From the NCBI GenBank assembly GCA_963930645.1, contig CAWVNO010001184.1, positions 26,865 to 90,864 of the forward strand: a stretch of 64,000 nt of DNA. Reading direction: 5' to 3'. The DNA comes from Salticus scenicus (Eukaryota > Arthropoda > Arachnida > Araneae > Salticidae). Below the pieces are notes generated by a model. That model had not been told where the DNA came from and ran no database searches. It was given only the letters and a program-made list of their open reading frames with translations. A program made the position numbers and the translations under genes. Shown here one piece after another: positions 22,201 to 34,800 of this stretch (position 1 is its first letter; every line of letters begins with the position of its first letter).

Positions 22201-25200
22201 TGTTTTAAAAAAAATAGAAAATTGTAAAAATCTAACCCAGTATTTACAAATTTCACCATCACCGTAAGCAACCCACGCCAGGATACCACAGAAGAAGGCA
22301 AGGCATGAGCTAACTCCGTATTCTGATTGGTTCAGGTGGTTCAGGTTTCTGAATTCGCTCGCTCTAAAAATCCGAAGAGACTCTCAGCGATTTGTCACTG
22401 GTTTCGCCTAAAGACAGGAACAGCCTCCGCGCATGCCCAAATCGTGCGATTTTGGTCTTACGGAAAATCGCTTGTGTTTTTTTCGCCTAAAGACAGGAAC
22501 AGCCTCCGCGCATGCCCAAATCGTGCGATTTTGGTCTTACGGAAAATCGCTTGTGTTTTAATATATAAGATAAACAATAATCCAAAATTTCTACGAGGGA
22601 AAATCTCCCTCTAAGAAAATTTTCTCTCTACCCCCCCCCCCCCCCCCGCCCCCCCCCAAATAATAATAATAATAAATAAATAAATAAAATAAAATAAAAT
22701 AAAATAAAAATTAATAAAAATAAAAAACGAATAAAAATAAAAATAATAAACACTAAATAAATAGCATTGTTCACTTTTTATTTGTCTTACTAAATTTCAA
22801 AAATAATAATGTTTACACCTAGAGATGTAAAAAACCCGGGAATTTTGCTTCTGGGGAATAAACATGGGAATTTTCGGGTTTAAACCGGGAATTTTGGGAA
22901 CTTTGGAAACTTTGATGGGAAGAAACTAATATTACTTCTTTAGATTTAATTTCACTTCTTTAAGTGTACCAAACAACTTGTTTCAATATCATTTTTATTC
23001 TATTTGCTTAAATAAAAGCGATATCAACAATTATGTGATTATTTTGCAGAAAATTGTAAAAAAAAATAAACGTATACGTTATTGACAATAATAAATGATG
23101 AAGTTTTGTCTGCCTATTTAAATAACTTTAATTTTTTTTTTTCTTTTTTTTTCATGAATGCCATAATAAAATATGTTATAAAAAATAATGCAATGAAATT
23201 AAATTATGGTAAGAATAATTTAAAATTATTAAATTTTATTATAATTCATCGAACAAAATTTCACATAAGTTGATAAAATTTTGTTATAATCACTCAAAGA
23301 GCACGGGAATAAAATCGAACATGAGTTCTTTGGTTATTAAGAATTCAAGCAATAATTTTTTAATGCATTAATTCAATACATAAAATATTCAATAGCTAAT
23401 AATTAATAATTTGGCTGTTATTTCTTTCTTCACTTATTTTTTGCATATTAATATTGTTAAAATTTTAATTGAAATAATATTTACCAGTGTAATATTATTG
23501 ATTGTTTTAGTAAATGCAGAATATTTTGAAGCATTTTTGTTTTATTTTTGAAGTAAAATGTTAAAGATATACAACAGAAACAAGCGATTGCGATAAAAAA
23601 AAAAAAAAAAAAGTGTTATATTGAATTCAGTGTGTATACAGTCAGAAATAAGATATAAATATACGGCAATAAGAGAGAATAAGTCTGTTAATTAATGAAA
23701 TTTGGAACTTGTACTTTTTAAATTTATAGACGTTAGAAGCACTGTTTAAAAATTGAAAAATCATAAAAAACACCTGAATGTGAGATAACATTTTGAAATG
23801 CCTTAGAACATCTCTAATCTCAGAAAAAAAAAAAGAAGCTAAATTCGCAACTTTTGAAAACTTTCAAAATTCCCTTGTTTTGGAAATTTTCAAAATTCCC
23901 TTCCCAAAAAACCGGGTTTATTCCCTGGTTTAAACCCGGGTTTTTTCCCCGCTCACATCTCTATTTACACCAAAGAATGAAGGAATAATTTTTCTAAGGA
24001 TTACACCAAAACAATCAACTCTGCACAAAAAAAAAAAAATATTTAATCATGTTTTTATTGTTTCCCTTTTTTTTTAAATTTTTAAATTTCATTACTTTAC
24101 ATTCAGTTAAATTAATTAAAAAAAAAAAAAACACACACACACAAAAATATTTACAGGCAGACAAGTTGTTATACAATAACTTATTTTTCTATAAAATCAT
24201 TTTCTCTCTAGATAGATACTCAGTTTGATTACATCCATCATGTATCTAAAGGTGCACACTAAATATCCCTTTTTGGGGGTTATTATTTCATCCTACTACA
24301 GCATAGTTTCATTTTACAAAAAATCGCTTGTCTTTCCAATTTTCTCACTAATAAAGAAAAAATAAATAAAGACTTACATAAACTAGATGAAGGTTGACAT
24401 GAGGGACACTTCCAGGACATTTATAAGCAAGAATTTTCTTTACCGAGTCATGGACAGGCAGGTAACGCGAAGACCCAAAAGCCAGGATACGTAGGCTGAC
24501 CAGATCAAAGTACCTTTATAATAGAGAAGCATAAAAAATTGCTACAATTATCAAATTATGGATGCATTTTTTTTATTCCTAATAAATGAGGACTAAAAAT
24601 AAAGTGTTACTGATTAATAATTTAGTTTCTACAATTTTTTAAAACTTAGAAAAATGCCTTAAAAAAAATGGCGTCCCCATTTGTCCCCAGAAAATGGGGA
24701 CGTTTGGTCAGTATAGGATACGGGATGGACATTCCCACTTAGGGAACGACGCTGAAGACTCACACAAGAAAACCAAATGAAGACAGAACCACTTGTTGAC
24801 TACCTTTTCGAACGTCATTTGTTGAAGCATGTCAGACCTCAATTCGTGCACAACTGCTATGTAATTTACGTTGTTTAAATGGTAAGCACTCAAGGGATAG
24901 CACCTTGAAATATGCTGAGGTTCCTATTTCATTTAAATGGTTCATATAGGCCAAAAGACAGTATCTGTGTCTAAGTATGGCTGAACTCTCCCCGCTTTTT
25001 CTCTATTTCGCTTCGTAGAGCTGGGTAGTCCATACTATTTTAGCCTATTATTCCACTGCAGTCTTTGCCTACAATTCCTCGTCCTGAAAACGCCAGGAAA
25101 CGTTTGTCGCAAGCTGGCCGGTTGATGATTTTTCCAGAGCCAAGCAGGATCGCCTTCTCTTGCGATGTCTCTAGTCTAGAGTTCCTCAAGTATCTGCCGA

Positions 25201-28200
25201 TGTAGGAGGGAGGCCTTCCGGCCCCCTGACATTTCTTAGCACCAGAAACGTGGGTCAGTCGTATCCAAATCTTCCCGCTCAATTAAATTTTTTTCCCTCG
25301 AAAAACGTGGATCCTCTCTTGCGTTGTTGCCATTTCATTTCAACAAACTTTCTCTAATCTAATCGAAACTTGACACTTCGAATTTTAAGACCGCTTAGTT
25401 ACGTCAAGAACTGTTGATTGGTATCAGCATTTTATCTTGGAAGGGGCTTAAACTTCCCCTCACTACCATCGTCAGGGCGTGGGAGAGCGAGAGAGAGAGA
25501 AAAAAAATAAAACAAAACTACATTTCCTCGATTCTACGAAAAAAGAGCAGCTGCGCGCTTTGTCAGCTCTAGTCTCGTATAGCTATTTATTGCATGAATC
25601 TGAGATCCCAACCAAATCAGTAAAGTACTCCACAGTAATTTTCTTTTACTTATCTGCAGGCCAGCGTTAATAACGTGACATATTTCTGCTTCTCTACGCC
25701 CTACTAAAACAACATTTTATTGCATTTCTGGTGTGGGAAACTTTCTCTCTCCACTATCCATTCAGCAAATTTTCTTAATCGTCCCTTTTTCTGGGAAACA
25801 TTCTGCAGTTAAGAGAATGCTCATACAGTCGGCTGCAAAATTATTCGAGCACTAGCCAATAATTCCTATATTAAAAAAGTACACTTAAGACTGTTTTGCT
25901 AAGTAAATCCTTGTCGAATCATGTTCTTAGACTGATTAAGAACATGACTCGACAAGGATTTATTTAACAAAGCTGTATTAAGTGTACTTTTTTTTGGCAA
26001 GGATTATTGCTAGTGCTCGAATAATTTTGCAGCCGACTGTATGCACAGGGGTTTTTCGCAATACGAATACAAGTATTTTTTTTTTTTTTTTTTTTGAAAG
26101 AAGGGGTAAGAAACCTTGGAAAGAGAAAAATAAACTGATTTAAAAGAATCTCTCTCGTTAAGGAATCTCAAATTTTCTACCATGAATTTATTTACTAAAA
26201 AAAAAAAAAAAACTTTTTTTTATTTTTCCCCTTAATTAAAATTAAATCTTAATTGCCGTGAAATAAAAAAAAGAAATAAACTAATTGTCCTGAAATTAAA
26301 CTTAAATCAGAATAACACGAAAACATGCAAACATTCGTGACACTGGTAGATCGTGCTGTTACGTAGAATGAATGCGTACGAATTGAGAAATCTACGTGTG
26401 AATTACATAGAATTGTGCTGTTACGTAGTTACATAGAAGGACGTTTTGTCAGGGATACAATATACTGTTTTTTTAATTAAAAGTATCTTTAATATTAATA
26501 AAAACAGCACGATAATTGATCCGCACTTGTTACGCAAAGCGGATAACTTGCGTTTTCAGCGCAATGAAAGATCTTGTCCGAGTTTGTCTATCAACGACTT
26601 CCGATTTTTTGTTTTACAAAGCGGCAGTTAAATAGTTTAATCGTAAAATAAATAAATAAATAATAATAATAATCTGATTAGGATGTCATTCTATATGCAT
26701 ACAAGTGTAACAAAGATAGAAGCGCTATTTTTTCTTCTCTCCTCTTTTTTTTTTATTTTTTATTTTATTTCCGCTATTTAAAAGAAATATCAACTAATCC
26801 ACCGAAAAACAGAAGTTTTAAATTTTTACAGTCCCAATACTTTATTTTATTCAACATAGAAGAAAGTATAAAAAAATTATTTATAATTTAACGTTTTTTT
26901 TTTTTTTTTTTCCAGAATACTGGAGTTTTATTAAGGGGTTACATCCAGTTGTATGCACGAAAAAACGTGTTTTTTTGTGAATTTTTTGTGAAGAGGCCTT
27001 TTATTAAAGAAATATATACAATACATATACATATAGCAAATTTAATGTATGTTAAGAATCCGTGATGAGTTTACAAAAATATTGGGTTCCGCTGTTCCTG
27101 AAGTAGATCTCCTAGAGGACTTCCACAAAAAGGTGTCTGGCGGTGAGCAAGATATCTCTGATCCAAATTATCTGAAATGAAAAGAAACAAAAGATTTATT
27201 TTTAGGATAGATGAATACAGGTAATGATCGTAGGAATAGTCAAAATTTTGATTTTTGACAAAATGGCGGCTTCCCCCCCAAAAAAATCGTTTTTTTCATG
27301 AAAATTTACACTTGAAAGTGGCTGAAAAAATCGAAATTATTATCAGAAACCTTATTCCTACGATCATTACCTGACAAAAATATCTAAGACAATCGTGTCA
27401 AAATTTCAAGTCAATCGGTCCAGCCGTTTCGGAGAAATTTTGCTCACCGACTTTGAAAACACCGTTTCGAGATAAACGCATTTAAAGTTTTGGGAACCAT
27501 TTAAACTAAGTTAAAAAAATTTTTTTCCTACTTACATCGAGTCATCTATTCCAGGACCATAAGAGGAACCCTCTGCTTCATCATTTGCTTCTAGTACAGC
27601 CAACTGTTGTTGTCTACGTGACATTCTCCCCTCGCGCGTGCTCCCTTGCGCTCGTGCGTCAGAGATCAAGATGCGCTCTGCGTCCTCTTTTTCTACATAG
27701 GCATGGGCATTAGGTCCAAGCGATAGTCCCATTGCGTTCATGAAGTATAGAAGAGACGTTTTTCCTTCATTGAACATGCCGGCAGCAAGATAAGCAGCAA
27801 TTTCAACGATCTTAGAGCCACATGGGATTATTTTTGGAGTTATTTTCCATATCAGCTGATTATTACTTACTGTATACCTAAAATTTCTAAATATAACTCT
27901 CAGATATAAGATAAACCTTTTATATTCTTATTCTAAGAAGCAAAACATTATGAAAAGCATGGACAAGGGCATAGGGATAATGAAAAACAGCTGTTACTCT
28001 GGTTTACGCTTCACCTACTTTAAAACGCTCGGAGACGTCTTTACAAATATGCAAATTTCTCCGAAACTAATTGCCGGATCGATATGAAATTTTCAGACAA
28101 TATTATCAAATATATGTACATTCAAAATATGTAAGAAAAAAAATCGATTTTTTGAAAATTACAACTGGATGTAACCCCTTAATGAAATTTAATTTGAATT

Positions 28201-31200
28201 TAATTATAATTACTTGAACTATTTTGTTATATTTTCATCAATTATAGCTAAAAGTTTTAACCATAATTTGGCGGTTTAATCGAGTTAATCGGCCCATTTA
28301 GCTCGATTAAAAATATTCAAATTCAGATTAAATCTCTTAAACTACGAATTAAAGTAGAAATTTATAAAATGCCGTTGTGCCTACAAGATATTTTTCACAT
28401 ATTTTACTAAAAACTTTCTAAGAATATTCCACCAATCAAATTAAAGAAGAATAAGAAAAAAAAAGCTCTTAAAATAAGTTGTTATACTTTTGTTTATAGA
28501 AAAAAGGGGAAGGCAGTTCTTAAACAAAATGGCGTTTAATGTCCGTGCTGGACGATTTGGTTTCCCTTAATCTGTGGGTTTCCAAAGAACGGAAATAATC
28601 GAGATATATAAAAGAAAACGGTTGTTATTTCCACTATTCCTTTGATAGGGAAAATATCAACAGGATTTGCAAACTGTCGAGCATTCAGAACTGCTGATAA
28701 TAACTATTGATGTAGAAACAAAAAAAAAAAAAGCATACTCTTTTCTAGTCCTAAGTGACAAAAAACTGCTGAAATTTAAAAGCAATGAAGAATTTGAGAT
28801 TTTTTATAACAATGATATGGAATTTTGAGAATTCATTTAAAAATAATTTCAAGCGAGGTTGACAAAGCCTTCTAATATAAAATAAAAGTACCACTGATAG
28901 CAAAAGTATCCAAGCACTAGCAAAAATTCCTATCTAATAAAAGTACATTTAATACAGTTTTGTTAAATAAACCCTTGTCGAATCCTGTTCTTAGTCAGCC
29001 TAAGAATACTATTCGCCAAGGATTTATTTAACAAAATGGTATTAAGTGTACTTTCTTTACAAAGAAATTTTCGCTAGTGCTCGGATATTTTTGCTGCCCA
29101 CTGTATATGCAAATTCATAAAATTTTTCTTACAAATGAATTAGAATTTAATTAATATTAATTAAAATTTAATAAAATAAAATAAGCGAAAATATTTATGT
29201 AAAATTAACACATAAATTCACCATTTACTACTCTAAAAATTGATTTAAATTTCAGTTATGAAACGAATATAATCGGTTAAACAAATCTTTCTGAAAAAAA
29301 AAAAAAAAAAAAAAATCTATAGAAATTCATGAATATTATAGAGAATTTATTTTTTAGAATATAAAAGTAATAATAAATGCAAGTTATTTCTCAGTTGTAT
29401 TACCGAATAATAATTTTATTTAGGAGTATATCAGGAATATATTTATTCATTATTTATTTGCATGTTTATTATTATTATTTATTATTTAAGGAGGTAGTTA
29501 AATCAATATTGATACCATTTTTATGGTTTGTTGTGTACTATCGGAAAAAAAAAATCTAGTGAAATTTATGAATATTATGGAGAATTTATTTTTTAGAATA
29601 TAAAAGTAATAATAAATATAAGTTATTTCTCTGTTGTATTCCCTAAAAATAATTTTATTTAGGAGTATATCAGGAATATATTTTTTCATTGCTTATTTGC
29701 ATGTTTATTATTATTATCATTTGTTGTTTAAGGAGGTAGTTAAATCAACATCAATACCATTTTCATGGTTTGTTGTGTACTATCGAGAAAAAAAAAATCT
29801 AGTGATATTTATGAATATTATAAAGAATTTATTTTTTAGACTATAACATAATAATAAATACAGGTTATTTCTCAGTTGTATTCCCGAATAAAAATTTTAT
29901 TTAGGAGTATATCAGGAATATATTTTTTCATTATTTATTTGCATGTTTATTATTATTATCATTTATTGTTTAAGGAGGTAGTTAAATCAACATCAATAGC
30001 ATTTTCATGGTTTGTTGTGTACTATCGAGAAAAAAAATTGTAGTCAAATGCATGAATATTATAGAGAATTTATTATTTAGAATGTAAAAGTAATAATAAT
30101 ATAAGTCATTTCTCAGTTGTATCCCCGAATAATAATTTTATTTAAGAGTATATCAGGAATATAATTTTACATTATTTATTTGCATGTTTATTATTATTAT
30201 TTATCGTTTAAGGAGGTAGTTAAATGAACATCGATACCATTTTTAACCGACTTCAAAAAAGAAGGAAGGTTCTCAATTCAAACCGTATGTTTTTTTTTTT
30301 TTTTTTTTTTTTAATGTTTGTTAGCTCATAACTTCTAAACGGATGCTCCGATTTTGACACTTTTTGTTTTGTTGAAAAGGTCTTGGTCTGAAATAGGTCC
30401 CATTGTAATATATTTACAATCTAAAGAAAATACAGGGTGCCCAAAAAAATCAGTTCCAACTCTTTTAACTGTTACACGGCTGCAGCTATAGTGTTAAAAA
30501 TGGTATGTAAGCATAGCAAAGTGACTATGCAGTACAAGGTTAAACCGCTTGCAGCACCACCTGGTGGAAAATAGCGGAGTTAGTGTTACTATCTAGAAAT
30601 CGGTTCTAGAGAAAAAAGTGAATGACAAAGTTGAAAAGTATCATCGATTTAGTACAAAAAGATAGTTCAGACGTTCATGCTAGCGTTCCTATCTCGGAAA
30701 CGGTTCAAGACAGGGGGGAAAGTGAATTATAAAATTACAGGGCATCATCGATTTAGTACGAAAAGATAGTTTAGACATCAATGCTAAAAATACAATGCTA
30801 AAATCGTGCATTTGTTTGTTCGCGATTTCTTACACTATGCACACTTGAGCTACATTGCACACATTGTAGCGTAGCTGGTGAGACATACGTTATATAGTTC
30901 AAAATACGGTTACATGATACTTTTTGTTTTGTTGTAAAGATCTTGGTCTGAAGTAGGAGCCACTGTAATATATTTACAATCTAAAGAAAATAAAACGCCA
31001 TCTGGTGAAAAACAGCAGAATTAGCGCTCCTATCTCAAAAACGGTTCAAGATGGGAGAAAAGTTAATTACGAAGTTGTAGAGCATCATCGATTTACTACG
31101 AAAAGACAGTTTTTAGACATTAGGTCTACAAAACAGAACTCGTTATCTTATCCCTTAATATCCAATCTGTACTTTTAGTATTTGATTTCAGGGCAAGAGA

Positions 31201-31752
31201 AAGTCGTATGAGTGACACCCCAGATTATTTCTTATGTATGTAGAAAAAGTAATAATGAGGCTTCAGATTACTTTAAGATAGTAAGAGGGCAAGTTTGGCT
31301 GTAACTTCACTTAATTTCGATGCGCCTTCAATTTTAAAACTTCAGTTACGAGTCAAACCGGCGTTTTATTTAGCAGGATCACCATAATTTTAGATTGTTT
31401 ATTAGAGTTTCAGTGGAAATAAAATGAAAGGTAAATGAAGAGAATATTTTCTATTTGATACATAATTTTGTTTAAAAAATCCTAATAAAAAAAAAAAATT
31501 CTAGTCATTAATTCTATTTATATTCCTCATATATTTGATGTTGTCCTGCAGTAATTTAAACTAGTATATCGTATAACCACCGCAACACTCTCTTCTGTAT
31601 TATCTTATACAAATTCATGCAGTGCAAATTATTTATTAAATTATTATTTAATAAATTTCTTTCCATGATGAACGCAGGCAATTTTTATCTCAAAGATGTA
31701 TAACACTAAATGCCAAGAAAAAATAAATTTTGTGCTAAAATCAGAAAAAATG

Positions 31753-31796
<44 letters not shown>

Positions 31797-31822
31797 TTTG
31801 TTTTTCCCGTTAAATTGAAAAA

Positions 31823-31853
<31 letters not shown>

Positions 31854-34800
31854 TCTGTTTTGAATTATCTCAGATGATTCCCAGATATCCCAGATTATAC
31901 CTATGGTTCAGCCGTTCGTTTTTATAATACTAGAGAGTTCTTTTATAAGGTACCCATAATGAAAATTTACATCCCTTTGAGGTATTGACCCCCACTCAGA
32001 TAGGGAGCGAAGCTCTTACATGCACACAATTTTTTCCAACTTTACTACTACTATTATTAATTTATATTAATCTTACAATCATTCGTTAAAAATAACTCGA
32101 ATTATGTACATTTAAAAGAAAGTTTGCCCTACAACGCCATATAAAAAATAATTTAAAAAAGAAATGATAGCGCCTCCTGCTGAGCATTGATCCTCAAATG
32201 TAATTAGCATCAGTTTAGGTCAAGCTCGAATTAAATACCAAGTTTGGTTAAATTTCATTCATTGGTTCCTGAAATACAGCGTCCACAAAATTATTGACAC
32301 AGACACACAGACAAACATTTTCTATAAATAGTCAAGTCGTGTTTAGGACATCTGAGAATGCATAAATCCGTCGAAAACTGTAGTTAGAGATTTATCAGGA
32401 ATCCAATACTTTTTGCTAATTTCTTGTTATCTATATCTATATCATTATATAAAGCGCAAAAAATTGTATGTTTGTGGAGGGTAATCTCTGAAACTACTGA
32501 ACCGATTTTAAAACTTCTTTCACTGACCAAAAGCTACAGTATGCCTGATTGTTATAGGCTATATTTAATTTTGATAAAATAAACTTTAGTTTAAAATCTG
32601 AGCATTTTAATTAAAATCCCCATAAAAGCCATAATAGAAATGGAAATAATGAAATATTAAAAAATTTAGCCGTTGCCAACATAAAAGAAACTTTTACATG
32701 TTGATTTTGTTTTCAAAATATCTTGACATGAAAAGAAAAAAAATATATTTGAACGTGGATTAAATTGAAATTCATATAAAGCTTTGCAAAATGTTAAACT
32801 TACACGTTAAATCTCACGTCATTATAAATTTAAAGTATTTATTTTTCTAATAATATAATTTGATATGATATGATATAATGTAATGATCTAAGCGTTACTT
32901 CTAAAATTTTATTAAATTATTTATTTTATAATTGTTGCCCAAAAAATTTACGGGTTAATTCATTTTTCGACATATAATAAAATATATTTTCTCACGAATA
33001 ATAATATAAAAAGTGAATAAAAAAAATATCGTCTGCATTTCAATATGCATTTGTTAAAAGAATAATTGAGAAGTTTAAATTTATTTGACGACTATTTTTA
33101 GCAACTAATAATTATGACAAGTAGCTCAAAATGCATAGCACATACAGCCATTACTGCAATGCAAATAGCATTTAATTATTTGAGTTACATTATGTTGATT
33201 AGAAACCTATTTAACCTATTTATGCTCTATACTAATATATAAAGAGGAAAGGTTTATATGTATATGTAGAGAACGATCGCTAGAACTAAAAAGCCGATTT
33301 CTATTTCTTTCTTTTTTATACTAATCAAAAGTTACACTGTCTCTAAGTGCTAGAGGCTATAATAAATTTTGGTAAAATACATTTTTAATTCAAATTTTCA
33401 ATATTTTAATTGAAAACAAAGCATAGAATTGATATTGGTCGTCCTTGGCGATTATTGTATTTCGAGATCGAAAACGTAATACGAAAATCTGTATATTTTC
33501 GTATTAAATACGAGATCTATGTTTTTACTTCAATTATCGTACTACCGTAGGTACTGGAAGTATTGTATTCGGTCTAAAAATTTGATATAGAGTTTCACCT
33601 GATTTATATGTTTTAAGGCCTCCTGAGTCCAAAAAAGTAGTTTTTGGCAATTGGTCAGTGTGTGTGTGTGTGTGTACGAATGTGTGAAATTGGGTGTCAT
33701 ATCTCCAAAATTAATAAAGATAGAACTACAAATCTTCACAATTGATTCAGGTCTGATGTACAGATGAATTTTCCAAATTTTGGTGAAAATTGAAAAACCG
33801 GAACTGGGTCATCGAAAACCGGAAATGGGACCGTAAGCCCATACCTCATAAACAGCCCTAACGATTTTCTTCAAAGTTGCTATATAAACAATCTATTAGA
33901 TGTCCTTTTGAGTGATATAATTGGTTAGTTCAGGAAAATTGATAGGCGTCCTCTATAAACAGCTCAATTTCAGATCTCATAAGTGCCTTCCTTTAAAAAC
34001 GGCTGTACGAATTTTTTTCAAACTCGCCATGTTAACTTCCTACTAAATATCCTTTTGAATGTAATTATTGTTTTGCGGTCAATAATTGAGTATGCCAAGT
34101 TTTGGTAAAAGTTGGTATCTCAAAAACGGCTCTAACGATTTTCTTGAAAATTGTTTCATTAATTCAATTTAGGTAACCTTTCTCAAGTATTACGTGCATA
34201 TTACAGAAATACTAACGGTCATCCTGATTAGGAAGTTCAGTTTTAGATCTCGGTAATTCGTGTTTAAAAAAATAACTATCTATTTTTTCCCCTTATTTTT
34301 TAACTCACTATGTAAACTTTGTTGTAGGTGTCTTTATACGTGTATCAAGTTTCTCTGACTGGAAAATCTAAAAAAAAAAAATGCATGTACTTAATATCTC
34401 CAAGAAATGTATATAATACGTTTAATAGTGGGTAATGGAAGTCGTGTGGTTGTTTCACACCAGATTTTGTAATAGTACACTAAGCGACAAAAAAAAAAGC
34501 CGCACTGCAGAAAAAATGACTTATACTTTTTTATTTGTAATAACTTTAAAATAAATGTTTAAAACAAACAAAACTGTCTTTTTTGCATAATACCAAAGGT
34601 ATGACATGACACCTATGTATATTTTCGATTTAATAATTCGCTTTATTGCACTTTACGAAGTACTTTTTAAAAATCTGCATGAAACTTTCTTTTTGAACAT
34701 AATGCAATAGCTCTACACTTTGCATTCTATTATGATTTATTATATGAAATAAACAAGTTATATTTTAATATATGAAATAAAACTATTTATTTGTTAGATC

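Larger units (their letters stand above)
18654..22282. repeat. Large inverted repeat (foldback), ~0.9-1.5-kb arms
   Basis: The left arm 18654-20183 (CCTGGCGTGGTTTACAGTGA ... CCTCTTAACAGATA) is the reverse complement of the right arm 21370-22282 (TATCTGTTAAGAGG ... CCCACGCCAGG). The spacer is 20184-21369. The left arm is longer because it contains a MITE (18999-19233) and about 345 bp (19693-20037) missing from the right arm. No gene is encoded. It may be a foldback transposon or an inverted duplication; clear flanking target duplications were not found. Confidence 0.85.

Noticed and set aside
22327..22614. + strand 95-codon ORF
   Set aside because: Made of a perfect 79-bp tandem duplication; no domain or signal peptide.
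25040..25282. - strand 80-codon ORF in a GC-richer patch
   Set aside because: No motif, homologue or splice support recognised.
29377..29846. Hydrophobic ORFs that look like membrane proteins
   Set aside because: AT-rich 242-bp tandem repeat translated; Ile/Tyr/Phe richness is compositional.
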